Part shown: positions 7,955-16,797 of the stretch, piece after piece | How positions within the stretch are numbered: the stretch's first letter is position 1 | Layout: each line of letters opens with the position of its first letter | Position numbers and translations under genes: made by a program | Notes under the pieces: model-generated | What the model saw: only the letters and a program-made list of their open reading frames with translations | What the model was told of the DNA's origin: nothing | Databases searched by the model: none | DNA from: Pikeienuella piscinae | GTDB lineage: Bacteria; Pseudomonadota; Alphaproteobacteria; Rhodobacterales; Rhodobacteraceae | Direction of reading: 5' to 3' | Assembly (NCBI RefSeq): GCF_011044155.1 | Contig: NZ_CP049056.1 | Coordinates: 2,542,001-2,606,000 of the forward strand | DNA length: 64,000 bases

Positions 7955-10015
7955 ATGATGGCGGACGGCGGACGGATTGTCGGCGTCGATGTGGGCGGCA
8001 CCTTCACCGACCTCGTGCTGATAGACGGTGAGACCGGCGCGGTCCGGCTCGCCAAGGCGCCGAGCACGCCGGACAATCAGGCCTTCGGCGTCCTCGCCGC
8101 GCTGGACGAGGCGGAGGCCGCGTTGGCCGACGTCGATCTCATCGTCCATGGGACGACGACGACGACGAACGCGGTTCTGGAGCGGAAATTCAGCCGCACG
8201 GGCCTGATCACGACGGCGGGCTTTCGCGATGTGCTGGAACTGGGCCGGCGTACGAGACCGGCGCCCTATGGCATGGTCGGCGCGCACCGCCCGATCATTC
8301 CGCGCGATCTGCGCCTTGAAGTCGCCGAGCGGATGGACGCGGCCGGCGGAGTGGTGACGCCGCTCGACGAGGCCGGGGTCGCTGCGGCGGCGCGCTGGCT
8401 GCTCGACGCGGGCTGCGAGGCGCTGGTGATCCATTTCCTCCACGCCTACGCCAATCCGGCGCATGAGGTGCGCGCGGCCGAGATCGCCGGGACGCTCTGG
8501 CCGAACGCCTATGTCACGATGGGCCACGCGCTGCTGGCGGAGAGCCGGGAATACGAGCGCGGCGTAACGGCGGCGGTCAACGCCTCCGTCCAGCCGCTTC
8601 TTGAGCGATATCTCGCGCGGCTGGTCGATGAGCTGGCGACGAAGGGCTATCGCAAGGACGTCTTGGTGATGAACGGCAATGGCGGCATGGTCTCGGCCCG
8701 GCTGGTGGCGCGGGAGGCGGCGAAAACCGTGATGTCCGGCCCGGCTTCCGGCGTCATCGCGGCGGCGCGTACCGGGCGAGCGGCGGGGATCGGCGATCTG
8801 ATCACCTATGACATGGGCGGCACCTCCACCGATGTCGCGCTGATCCGCGACGCGGTTCCGGCGGTCTCCTCGGAGATCGAGGTGGACTACGCGCTGCCGA
8901 TCCATGTGCCGATGGTCGATGTCCGGACCGTCGGCGCCGGCGGCGGCTCCATCGCGCATGTCGACGCCGCCGGGCTCTTGCAGGTCGGGCCGGAGAGCGC
9001 GGGCGCGGCGCCGGGGCCGATCTGCTACGGGCGCGGCGGTATGCGGCCGACGATCTCAGACGCCAATCTCCTCCTCGGCCGGCTCGACCCGGCGCGGCTG
9101 AAATCGGTCGAGGGCGGCGTGACCGCGGAGGCGGTCGCGGCGATCTTCGCGGCCGAGATCGGCGCGCCGCTCGGACTCGATGCGACCGGCGCGGCGGCGG
9201 CGGTGATCGAGGTCGCGAACGCCCGGATGGCCGGCGCGATCCGCATGGTTTCCGTCTCGCTCGGCGCCGATCCGCGGGATTTCGCGCTGTTCGCCTTTGG
9301 CGGCGCCGGCCCGCTCCACGCCGCGGCGCTGGCGCGCGAAATGGGCGCGCCGCGCGTGCTGGTTCCGGCCCGGCCCGGCGTCACCAACGCGCTCGGCTGC
9401 GCGCTGGCCGATCTCAGGCACGATTTCGTCAGGACGCTGAATCGTCCGCTCGACGCGGTGGACGAGGCGGCGCTGCACGGGATTTTCGCCGAGCAGATCG
9501 CGGAAGGCGAAGCGCTTCTCGACCGGGAGAGTGTGGCGATGTGCGGCCGGGAGAAGTTTCACTCCGTCGATATGCAGTTCACCGGCCAGTCGCATGTTCT
9601 GAACGTGCCGCTCGAGGGGCCGACGCCAACGCGGAACGGGCTGCGCGAACGCTTCGCCGCGGTCTATTTCGCCCGTTTCGGGATCGAACTGACCGGCGCG
9701 CGGGTCAATCTCGTCAATGTCGCGACCTCCGTGATCGGCGAGCGCCCGGCGGTCGATCTCGCGGCGCTGATCGATCCGGCCGGGCGGCGCGGCTCGCTCC
9801 GGGAGGCGGAGACGGCGCGCCGGCCGGTCTGGTTCAAGGGCGGCTGGCGCCCGACGCCGGTCTACCGGCGCGAATGGCTGCCGCTCCGCTTCACGCTCAA
9901 GGGCCCGGCGGTGATCGAGCAGATGGACGCCACCGTGCTGGTCGGCCCCGGCGACCGGGCGACAGGCGACGCCATCGGCGACATCCTGATCGACGTGACG
10001 GGAGCGGCGGAATGA
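7955..10015 (+). CDS. hyuA: Hydantoinase/oxoprolinase family protein, subunit A
   Basis: A 686-residue protein of the HyuA/N-methylhydantoinase A family. The N-terminal phosphate-binding motif is GVDVGGTFTDLVLID (about residues 10-24), with a second actin-fold motif DMGGTSTDVALI near residue 288 and GAGGGSIAHVD near 328. These ATP-dependent enzymes open cyclic amides such as 5-oxoproline or hydantoins, and related pairs carboxylate ketones; the substrate is not readable here. A GGGAGAGGGGG stretch precedes the ATG. Its stop overlaps the hyuB start (ATGA), as expected for a two-subunit enzyme. Confidence 0.92.
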   Translation: MMADGGRIVGVDVGGTFTDLVLIDGETGAVRLAKAPSTPDNQAFGVLAALDEAEAALADVDLIVHGTTTTTNAVLERKFSRTGLITTAGFRDVLELGRRTRPAPYGMVGAHRPIIPRDLRLEVAERMDAAGGVVTPLDEAGVAAAARWLLDAGCEALVIHFLHAYANPAHEVRAAEIAGTLWPNAYVTMGHALLAESREYERGVTAAVNASVQPLLERYLARLVDELATKGYRKDVLVMNGNGGMVSARLVAREAAKTVMSGPASGVIAAARTGRAAGIGDLITYDMGGTSTDVALIRDAVPAVSSEIEVDYALPIHVPMVDVRTVGAGGGSIAHVDAAGLLQVGPESAGAAPGPICYGRGGMRPTISDANLLLGRLDPARLKSVEGGVTAEAVAAIFAAEIGAPLGLDATGAAAAVIEVANARMAGAIRMVSVSLGADPRDFALFAFGGAGPLHAAALAREMGAPRVLVPARPGVTNALGCALADLRHDFVRTLNRPLDAVDEAALHGIFAEQIAEGEALLDRESVAMCGREKFHSVDMQFTGQSHVLNVPLEGPTPTRNGLRERFAAVYFARFGIELTGARVNLVNVATSVIGERPAVDLAALIDPAGRRGSLREAETARRPVWFKGGWRPTPVYRREWLPLRFTLKGPAVIEQMDATVLVGPGDRATGDAIGDILIDVTGAAE

Positions 10016-11742
10016 GCATCGATCCGATCACCCTTTCGGTCATTCAGGCCGGGCTTCAGCAGGCCTGCGCGGAGATGGACCTCGCCTTTTCCCGCGCCGC
10101 CTTCTCGCCGATCATCGCGGAGGCGAACGACCGCGCCGACGGCATATACGACGCCAGGGACGGCGCGCTGATCGCGCAGGGCATCAGCGGGCTGCCGGTC
10201 TTCGTCGGGGTGATGGAGGCCTCGACACGGACGATCATCGAGCGGATCGCATCGGGGGAGACGGCGGCGCCCGAGCCGGGCGACACCTATATCGTCAACG
10301 ACCCCTATCTCGGCGGCACGCATCTGATGGATGTGCGGTTCGCGCGGCCCTACTGGCGTAAGGATGAGATTTTCTGCTGGCTCTCAAATACCGGGCACTG
10401 GCCGGATATCGGCGGCGCGGTGCCGGGCGGTTTCTCCGCCTCGGCGACGGCGGTGGAGCAGGAGGGGCTGCGCCTGCCGCCGGTCAAGCTTTTCAAGAAG
10501 GGCGTTCTGGACCCCGAGATCTACGCGATCATCTGCTCGAACATCCGCGTCGCCGACCAGCGCATCGGCGATGTGAAGGCGCAGGAGGCGGCGCTTCGTA
10601 TCGGCGAGGAACGGCTCGGCGCGATTCTCGACCGCTATGGCGACGAAACGGTTCGCGAAGCGATCGCGGAGCTTCGCGTCCGCGCCGCGGCGCAGATGCG
10701 CGCCTGTCTCGACGAGGTGCCGGACGGCGACTATGCCGCCACGGCTTTTGTGGACAGCGACGGCGTGGTGAACGAGCCGCTGGCGATCCGGCTGAAGGCG
10801 GCGAAGGCCGGGGGGCGGCTCCGTTTCGATTTCGCCGGCTCCAGCCCGCCCTGCGCCGGGCCGATGAACTCGGTATGGGCGACCACGCTGTCCTCGGTCT
10901 ATCTCGCCATGCGCCACATCTTTCCCGAGGCGCCGATGAACGCCGGCGCGTTCGAGCCGCTGGAGGTGATCCGGCCAACCGGAACCTTCCTCGACGCGCA
11001 GTACCCGCACCCGGTTTCGGGCTGCGCCGCGGAGGTCAGCCAGCGGATCGCCGAGGCGGTGTTCCTCGCGCTGGCCGAGGCTCTGCCACACCGCGTCACC
11101 GCCGCGCCGGCGGGCACCAGCGGCAATCTCGGCCTCGGCGGACATGATCCGGCGCGCGGGCGCGATTTCGTCATGTATCAGCTTTCGGGCGGCGGTTATG
11201 GCGGCTCGGCGCGCGGCGACGGGCTTTCGAACGGCTGCTCGACCATCGGCATCTCCAAGGCGCCTCCGGTCGAGATCATGGAACAGAATTTCCCGGTGCT
11301 CTATCGGCGCTATGCGCTCCGCGAGGGTTCCGGCGGCGCCGGGCGGCAGCGCGGCGGTTTCGGTCTGGATTACGAGATCGAACTCAGGCGCGGCGCGGCG
11401 CGCGCCAGCTTCGTGATGGATCACGGCCGTTTCGGCCCGCCCGGCGTCAGGGGCGGCGGCGACGGCGCGGTGAATGAGGTGACGCTCTGGCGTTGCGGCG
11501 AGACCTACAGGCCGGCGCACCTCTCAAAGGAGCAGGACATCCCGCTCTCCGCCGGCGACCGGATCCGGGTCCTGACGCCGGGCGGCGGCGGCTATGGCGC
11601 GCCGTTCGAGCGCGACCCGGAACTGGTGGCTGAAGATGTGCGCCTGGGGCGCTACGAAGCGGGAGAGGCGCGACGCCTTTTCGGCGTCGCGCTTGACGCC
11701 GGTGTAGTGGACGCGGCGGAGACGGCCCGGCTCCGCCGCTGA
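10012..11742 (+). CDS. hyuB: Hydantoinase/oxoprolinase family protein, subunit B
   Basis: A 576-residue protein starting at the ATG at 10012 that overlaps the hyuA stop; an open frame continues upstream but is out of context. The start IDPITLSVIQAGLQQACAEM and the motif YIVNDPYLGGTHL are hallmarks of HyuB/N-methylhydantoinase B, and the C-terminal half carries GGGYGGSARGDG and TPGGGGYG. It forms the catalytic complex with HyuA in the cytoplasm. No dedicated transporter is adjacent. Confidence 0.92.
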   Translation: MSIDPITLSVIQAGLQQACAEMDLAFSRAAFSPIIAEANDRADGIYDARDGALIAQGISGLPVFVGVMEASTRTIIERIASGETAAPEPGDTYIVNDPYLGGTHLMDVRFARPYWRKDEIFCWLSNTGHWPDIGGAVPGGFSASATAVEQEGLRLPPVKLFKKGVLDPEIYAIICSNIRVADQRIGDVKAQEAALRIGEERLGAILDRYGDETVREAIAELRVRAAAQMRACLDEVPDGDYAATAFVDSDGVVNEPLAIRLKAAKAGGRLRFDFAGSSPPCAGPMNSVWATTLSSVYLAMRHIFPEAPMNAGAFEPLEVIRPTGTFLDAQYPHPVSGCAAEVSQRIAEAVFLALAEALPHRVTAAPAGTSGNLGLGGHDPARGRDFVMYQLSGGGYGGSARGDGLSNGCSTIGISKAPPVEIMEQNFPVLYRRYALREGSGGAGRQRGGFGLDYEIELRRGAARASFVMDHGRFGPPGVRGGGDGAVNEVTLWRCGETYRPAHLSKEQDIPLSAGDRIRVLTPGGGGYGAPFERDPELVAEDVRLGRYEAGEARRLFGVALDAGVVDAAETARLRR

Positions 11743-11744
11743 AC

Positions 11745-11760
11745 GCTCTCACGCGAGAGC
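11745..11760. terminator. Small stem-loop between convergent hyuB and bfr
   Basis: GCTCTC and GAGAGC pair around an ACGC loop three bases after the hyuB stop. There is no T-run on the plus strand, so it is at best a weak terminator or a transcript-end stabiliser shared by the convergent genes. Confidence 0.3.
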
Positions 11761-11775
11761 CGATCCGGTCCGGCG

Positions 11776-12261
11776 CTACTCGGCGGAATCCGCGCTTTCG
11801 GCGTTGAGCTGCATGTATCTCTCTTCGCCGATCTTGCCCATCAGTTCGAGCTGGGTTTCAAGAAAATCGATATGCCCTTCCTCATCGGCGATCAGCTCCT
11901 CGAAAAGCGCCTTTGAGATATAGTCGCCGATCTTTTCGCAATGCTTGCGCGCCTCCTTGTACAGCGCATGAGCGTCCTGCTCGGCGGCGAGGTCGCATTC
12001 CAGCGTCTCCTTCACCGTCTCGCCGATCCGGAGCGGGTCGAGCGACTGGAGATTCGGGTGCCCCTCGAGAAAGATGATCCGGTCGATCAGCTTGTCGGCA
12101 TGGTGCATCTCCTCCAAGCTTTCCTCACGGGATTTCTTCGCGAGCTTGCCGACGCCCCAATCGGCCTGAAGCCTGTAGTGGAGCCAGTACTGGCTGACCG
12201 CCGTCAATTCGCTGCGCAGCGCGCGATTGAGGTAGTCGATGGCTTTGACGTCGCCTTTCAT
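11776..12261 (-). CDS. bfr: Bacterioferritin
   Basis: A 161-residue iron-storage protein that assembles into a 24-mer cage in the cytoplasm. All expected residues are present: ferroxidase ligands Glu18, Glu51, His54, Glu94, Glu127 and His130, and Met52 as the axial haem ligand (in LEEMHHAD). Length matches the family. Its ATG overlaps the bfd stop in an ATGA, so storage protein and release ferredoxin are made from one message. No clear Irr or RirA site was seen upstream of bfd. Confidence 0.96.
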   Translation of the reverse strand: MKGDVKAIDYLNRALRSELTAVSQYWLHYRLQADWGVGKLAKKSREESLEEMHHADKLIDRIIFLEGHPNLQSLDPLRIGETVKETLECDLAAEQDAHALYKEARKHCEKIGDYISKALFEELIADEEGHIDFLETQLELMGKIGEERYMQLNAESADSAE

Positions 12262-12503
12262 GGGCCTTCTCCTGATTTCCTGCCCCTGCGCATGTCGCGC
12301 AGGTCCGGCGGTAGGTCTGCACTTAGTTCGGCCCGCATATTATTCACGAAAAGGCGCATGCAGCCACCACATTCCGGCGAGCGGCCCAATGCACGATAAA
12401 CCTTGCCGGGAGTAACGATCGCGGTCGGATCGGCGGCGCGCATCCAGGTGATCGCGGCGCGAATATCGGCTGAAGTGATTCCGGCGCAGGAGCAGACAAT
12501 CAT
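12258..12503 (-). CDS. bfd: Bacterioferritin-associated [2Fe-2S] ferredoxin
   Basis: An 81-residue protein with the Bfd cysteine set: Cys4 and Cys6 (VCSCAGIT) and Cys45 and Cys48 (PECGGC). Bfd binds a [2Fe-2S] cluster and passes electrons to bacterioferritin to mobilise stored iron. It is first in the two-gene unit with bfr. The C-terminus beyond about residue 63 is arginine-rich and not part of the core fold. Confidence 0.93.
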   Translation of the reverse strand: MIVCSCAGITSADIRAAITWMRAADPTAIVTPGKVYRALGRSPECGGCMRLFVNNMRAELSADLPPDLRDMRRGRKSGEGP

Positions 12504-12880
12504 GACCTAAAGCCCACTGGCGAAATTTGTCGTCTTGCGAGAGCGCGTGCGATTCGCGCGGATCGCAACGGCGAAACCGCCGCCGCAGGTCGGCGTCAGG
12601 CGAAGTCGCCGCAAACAGTCCCGTTCAGTCAAGTCCGGCCTCCTCAAGGATTCGGTCCCGCCAGGCTGACGCCGAGGGGCCGAGAAAAGCCTGACGAAAA
12701 GCGTTTGTTATGTCAATCTGGTCGAGATCACCCTTTGCAGAGGCCACACCGTGATCCACGTAGTTTCGGGAGCGCGGTTGGCTGGCCGAGCGACCGGCTT
12801 CGTTCGGGACAATATCCGGCGGTAGTGGCCCGCTTCATGTCGGACGAGCCGCGACACAACGGTACTTCAAGGACCTTCAG
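12504..12880. other. Intergenic region, 377 bp
   Basis: It lies between the bfd start and the end of the antiporter gene and must hold the bfd-bfr promoter. I see no convincing gene, iron-responsive box or intrinsic terminator in it. The open frames that cross it run antisense into the antiporter gene and lack family features. Confidence 0.5.
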
Positions 12881-14101
12881 CTATTCATCCTTCGCTCCAT
12901 CTTTGGAAAACTTAAAGAGTTCAGGCGCGTATTTCGCGGTAATCCCATGAGCGAACGCGGAGATCAGCACCGCCGAGATCGCGATTTCGACGACATCTCC
13001 GATCATCTGCATGCCTTCGAAATCCATAGCCACGAAGACCGCGAAGAGCGCGGTGGCGAGGCCGCGCGGCCCGAACCAGCCGTAGAAAAGCCGTTCATTG
13101 GCCGAGGTCGCGGTCCCGATCAGCGAAATCCACATTGCAGCCGGGCGGACGACCACGAGCGAAAGAACGATGATCAGGAAGCCGGCGGGCGTCAGACGCT
13201 CGAGCGCCTCCGGAATGAAGAGCGCGCCGATGAAGAAGAAACTGAGCATGGCGAGGAACTGGCCGTCGCCTTCCAGGAAATGGCTCGCGGGCAGGGCCGA
13301 ATCCTTCGCGGCGTTGGCGTAGGCGATCCCGGCGACGTAGACGGCGACGAAGGCGTTGCCCCCGACATGCTCGGCGGCGAAGTAGATGAACCCGACGAGC
13401 ATCAGCATGGTCACCTGGCCCAGTTCCTTGTCCATCACTCCATGCTCGATGACATGGTTTTGCAGCTTGCCGATAGCGAAACCTCCCAGCAGCCCGACGG
13501 CGGCGCCAATGCCGATCTGGGAGGCGATGAGCCTTACCAGCGCGCCGTCCCCGAGTGTCGGGTCGGCTTCGCCCACGGCAAGGCCGGCGAAGAAGATCAC
13601 GAAGGGGAGGGCGAGGCCGTCATTGAGCCCGCTTTCCGCGTTCATGGCGTCGCGAAAGGATTGTGGAATGCGTTCGTTGGACCGGATCGATTGCCCCAGC
13701 GCAGCGTCCGTCGGCGCGAGGAGCGCGGCCAGGAGGAAGGCTTCCCAGATCGGCCAGTTCGGCAGGATCATCAGGTTGATCAGCGCGCCGAGAACGATGG
13801 CGATCGGCAGCCCCAGCAGCAGCATCCGCCTCGTTCGTTGGCCGATCGTTTTCAGCGCCGTCCGGCGCAGGGTCGTCGCATCGGCGAAAAGCAGCACCGC
13901 CAGCGTGACCTCGGCCAGATGATGAAAGGTCGTGGCTGTTTCCACGGTCAGCGCCGTGGCGTTGTCTCCGACGATCACGCCGACGAGCAGGCCGAGTGCG
14001 AGGAAGACCATCGGCATCGTGACGCCAAGCGAGCCGATCCTGGCCGAGTACATGCAGTAGACGAGCATCGCCAACGCGATGTAGGCGAAATAATGTTCCA
14101 T
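12881..14101 (-). CDS. Na+(K+)/H+ antiporter, CPA1/NhaP type
   Basis: A 406-residue membrane protein with about 12 hydrophobic segments. The segment LLAPTDAALGQ (around residue 127-137) and NAESGLNDGLALPFV (around 153-167), with the Asn-Asp pair, match the ion-binding core of CPA1 exchangers of the NhaP type. It exchanges cytoplasmic sodium or potassium for protons. The protein ends soon after the last helix and has no large cytoplasmic regulatory tail. It is divergent from the BCCT gene, so both may serve salt and osmotic adaptation. Confidence 0.88.
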   Translation of the reverse strand: MEHYFAYIALAMLVYCMYSARIGSLGVTMPMVFLALGLLVGVIVGDNATALTVETATTFHHLAEVTLAVLLFADATTLRRTALKTIGQRTRRMLLLGLPIAIVLGALINLMILPNWPIWEAFLLAALLAPTDAALGQSIRSNERIPQSFRDAMNAESGLNDGLALPFVIFFAGLAVGEADPTLGDGALVRLIASQIGIGAAVGLLGGFAIGKLQNHVIEHGVMDKELGQVTMLMLVGFIYFAAEHVGGNAFVAVYVAGIAYANAAKDSALPASHFLEGDGQFLAMLSFFFIGALFIPEALERLTPAGFLIIVLSLVVVRPAAMWISLIGTATSANERLFYGWFGPRGLATALFAVFVAMDFEGMQMIGDVVEIAISAVLISAFAHGITAKYAPELFKFSKDGAKDE

Positions 14102-14502
14102 AACCCGCCTTGTTACTTGGTCAGGGGGCTTCTTCCAATTGCGAAATTTCTGTCACTTCTTCCGACGGAAGATGGGCGCCGGTTCGCGTTGCTCCGCTCC
14201 TGGATTCGTTCGACCGTCGGCCGCGCCCCAGTCGCCGTTCGGGGGAGACCCGCCCTCCACCACGATCCGCGCTCCGACCCTGCCGCGGCGCGGTCGTCGT
14301 CGCAACGGTAGCTTGAGGATCTTCAGCGCCGGCTGGCGGCCGGTTTTCGGCATCGCCCCACTGAACCGGGGCTGCGCAGGGCGCGCGGTCGAATCCGTCG
14401 TTGAAATTCTTCGGCGGTTTCGGGCAACGTTGCGCGCGCCCCGATTTCCTCAGGCCGGAAGGCGGCCCGTATCGCTCGGGGCGAGAGACAAGGACAGCCC
14501 GG
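14102..14502. other. Divergent intergenic region, 401 bp
   Basis: Holds the control regions of the divergent antiporter and BCCT genes. The only structure I note is a short perfect inverted repeat, TCTTCC-GAC-GGAAGA at 14158-14172. No gene is supported here. Confidence 0.4.
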
Positions 14503-15987
14503 ATGAAAGCGAGCCTCTTGTTGATCACAGCGCTTGCGCTGAGCGCGGCGATCGCGCTTTGGGGCATACTGGACCCACAGGGACTGGGCGCCGGGGCCGC
14601 CGCCATCGTCGGCGCCCAGTTCGACAGCCGGGGCTGGTTCATCATGCTGACAGCCAGCGGGCTTCTGTTCGCCGCGATCTTCCTGGCCTTTTCCCCGCTG
14701 GGTTCGATCCGTCTCGGGCCGGAGGGATCGAAACCGGAATTCTCCACGCCGTCGTGGATCGCGATGCTGTTCGCGGCCGGCATGGGCGTGGGCCTTCTGT
14801 TCTATGGCGCCGCGGAGCCTCTTACACATTTCGGCGCGTTGAGCGCCCATTTCACGCCGCCCCGGGCCGCTGGCCTCGCCCTGTTCGTGACCTATCTGAA
14901 CTGGGGTTTCCACGCCTGGGCCATCTACGGCATGGTCGGCCTCGTCATCGCGTATTTCGGCTTCCGACATGGTCGGCCGCTATTGCTGAGCGCGCCGGTG
15001 CGCCAATCCTTCGGCGATGCGTCATGGGTGCGCGCAATGGGCTGGGTGTTCGACCTGCTCGCCATCGTGGCCATCGCCGTGGGATTGGCCGGCTCGCTCG
15101 CCATGGGCGTCTTTCAGGTCCAGGCGGGCCTGGCGGGCATGCTTGGCGTCCCGCCCTCCGCGGCGATGACCGGCGGCGTTTTTGCGGCGATGTGCATCGG
15201 TTTCGCCATTCCGCTTCGGCTCGACCTGGGCGACGGCATGGCGCGGCTATCGAACATCGCCATGGCCATCGCCATCGGCCTGATGCTTTATCTCCTCGTG
15301 GTCGGCCCGACGTCATACCTGATGAACGGGATCGTCACCGGTTTCGGGCGATACGCCGCTCACGCGCTGCCCGCCGGCTTCGCCACGGCGGAATTCTTCG
15401 AGGACGATGTCATCGCCTGGTTTCAGGGCTGGACGCTCAACTACATGATCTGGTGGCTGGCCTGGTCGCCCTTCGTCGGAGTTTTCATCGCCCGCATTTC
15501 GCGTGGGCGCACGATACGCGAGTTTCTCGGCGGGGTTATCCTGGCGCCGACGCTCTTTTCCGTCATCTGGTTCGGGGTGTTCGGCGGGTTGGGATTCTTC
15601 GATGCGCTGCGCGTCGAGGGCGTGCTCGCCGCGGTCAACATGCAGAGCCTAGACGCCACGACCTTCGCCCTGCTTGAACGGTTTCCGCTCGCTGGGCTGA
15701 CAACTGGAGCGACCATAGTCGCCGCATTTCTCTTCGTCGTGACCTCCGTGGTCAGCGCCGGTTTCGTCCTCGCCATGTTTGCGACGGGCGGCGACAAGAA
15801 CCCGCCGGTGCGCCTGCGCCTGACCTGGGGGGCGGTGCTCGCCGCTCTGGGCCTGGCGATGGTTCTGGTCGGCGATGTCGAACTGGTTCGGGCCGTGATC
15901 GCGCTGTCTGCAATCGTCTTCATCTTTATCGTCCCGATCCTGGTCCTTTGCTTGTTTCGGTCCTTGTTGCGGGAGAACGACGGATGA
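14503..15987 (+). CDS. BCCT family betaine/choline/carnitine transporter
   Basis: A 494-residue carrier starting at the ATG at 14503 (an upstream in-frame ATG at 14401 would add 34 unrelated residues). Motifs GMGVGLLFYGAAEPL (about residues 90-104) and the family signature WTLNYMIWWLAWSPFVGVF with ISRGRTIREF (about residues 310-338) are diagnostic of the BCCT family, which imports trimethylammonium compounds with sodium or protons. There are about 12 helices and no long cytoplasmic C-terminal tail of the kind that senses osmotic stress in BetP. Its stop codon overlaps the start of a 30-residue membrane protein. Confidence 0.93.
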   Translation: MKASLLLITALALSAAIALWGILDPQGLGAGAAAIVGAQFDSRGWFIMLTASGLLFAAIFLAFSPLGSIRLGPEGSKPEFSTPSWIAMLFAAGMGVGLLFYGAAEPLTHFGALSAHFTPPRAAGLALFVTYLNWGFHAWAIYGMVGLVIAYFGFRHGRPLLLSAPVRQSFGDASWVRAMGWVFDLLAIVAIAVGLAGSLAMGVFQVQAGLAGMLGVPPSAAMTGGVFAAMCIGFAIPLRLDLGDGMARLSNIAMAIAIGLMLYLLVVGPTSYLMNGIVTGFGRYAAHALPAGFATAEFFEDDVIAWFQGWTLNYMIWWLAWSPFVGVFIARISRGRTIREFLGGVILAPTLFSVIWFGVFGGLGFFDALRVEGVLAAVNMQSLDATTFALLERFPLAGLTTGATIVAAFLFVVTSVVSAGFVLAMFATGGDKNPPVRLRLTWGAVLAALGLAMVLVGDVELVRAVIALSAIVFIFIVPILVLCLFRSLLRENDG

Positions 15988-16076
15988 ACGGCTCTCTCGT
16001 CGACACCATGCTGAACCTGTTGGTCTTCGCCTATCTCGGCTTCCTGGTCTGGCTCGCCATTCGGCCACGTCCCTGA
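15984..16076 (+). CDS. 30-residue single-helix membrane protein coupled to BCCT transporter
   Basis: ATG at 15984-15986 overlaps the BCCT stop TGA (ATGA), and the frame closes at TGA 16074-16076. The peptide has a short polar N-terminus (MNGSLVDT), a continuous hydrophobic stretch about residues 9-26 (MLNLLVFAYLGFLVWLAI) and the end RPRP, an arrangement like small auxiliary subunits of transporters with a cytoplasmic positive end. ATGA overlaps are the normal coupling signal throughout this window. I do not recognise a named family. It could be an accessory subunit or stability factor for the carrier; alternatively the overlap is chance. Confidence 0.6.
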   Translation: MNGSLVDTMLNLLVFAYLGFLVWLAIRPRP

Positions 16077-16797
16077 TGCGCCGCGACCCGACGCTTCGCA
16101 CGGACAAGGCGGCCGCCTGGCGCCCCTTGGCCGAATCCACGCAGCCCGCGCCTCCGTCGACATCGCCGACCGGGTGAGGGCGGCCCAAGCAAACCGCGAA
16201 TGCGACCTCGCGCGGGTGACGATCCATCGAGAGCGATGATCCGACGATTCGCGTCTCTTGTCGGCAAAGCAACGCGGTGAGCGGCTGCGGAGGCGACGGC
16301 GACACGCCACCTCGACATCGAGTTCGAAGAACGCCGTCCCGCTTCAGCGTTACAAACCGTCCGGACGATCGCCGCCGCAATTTTTCCCGTTCAACCCGGA
16401 CCCGGACGACTGGCGCCAGATGACCGCCGGAGCGTGGGACCGGCCTTCGCGCGCTTGGCCGAACCGCGAGATCGTCGACGCAATCCTCTCCGTGACGCAG
16501 GCGGGGCGACGGTGGCGGCGTTCGCGCGAGGCCCCGCGAACGTGGGGAGTTGTTCGCGTTGGCTTGCGCCGCCGCGCGGCGGGGGGAGGCAGGCCCGCGC
16601 GCCACGATCAACAGACGCGGAAAAGCGGCGACGACGCCACAGCCCGCAATTCTTTATGAGAGTCGTACTTTGACAATGCCTATCCTTGTGTTAATCGCCT
16701 AAAAGGGGAGTGGCGCTCAGTGCTCGCAGCACTGACCCCGGCGCGGCGCACTTGGATGAGGACGTGCCTACAAGAATACGCGGTTGGAGAGCGCCAA
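16077..16797. other. Intergenic region, 721 bp
   Basis: No supported gene between the 30-residue protein and the beta-helix protein. Overlapping frames are arginine-rich high-GC artefacts. The last 130 bases turn AT-richer and probably contain the promoter for the beta-helix gene. Confidence 0.45.
16670..16697 (+). promoter_or_regulatory. Putative promoter upstream of the beta-helix/RTX gene
   Basis: TTGACA at 16670-16675, then a 16-base spacer and TAATCG at 16692-16697. The -35 is perfect and the -10 weak. It is about 100 bases before the chosen start codon. Confidence 0.35.

Noticed and set aside
7955-11742. Link between HyuAB and the ATC/M20 operon as one hydantoin pathway
   Set aside because: They are 30 kb apart with unrelated operons between, and neither shows a shared regulator; a link would be speculation.
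12705-12950. 81-residue plus-strand frame between bfd and the antiporter gene
   Set aside because: It overlaps the 3' end of the antiporter gene, has no ribosome binding site and no family features.
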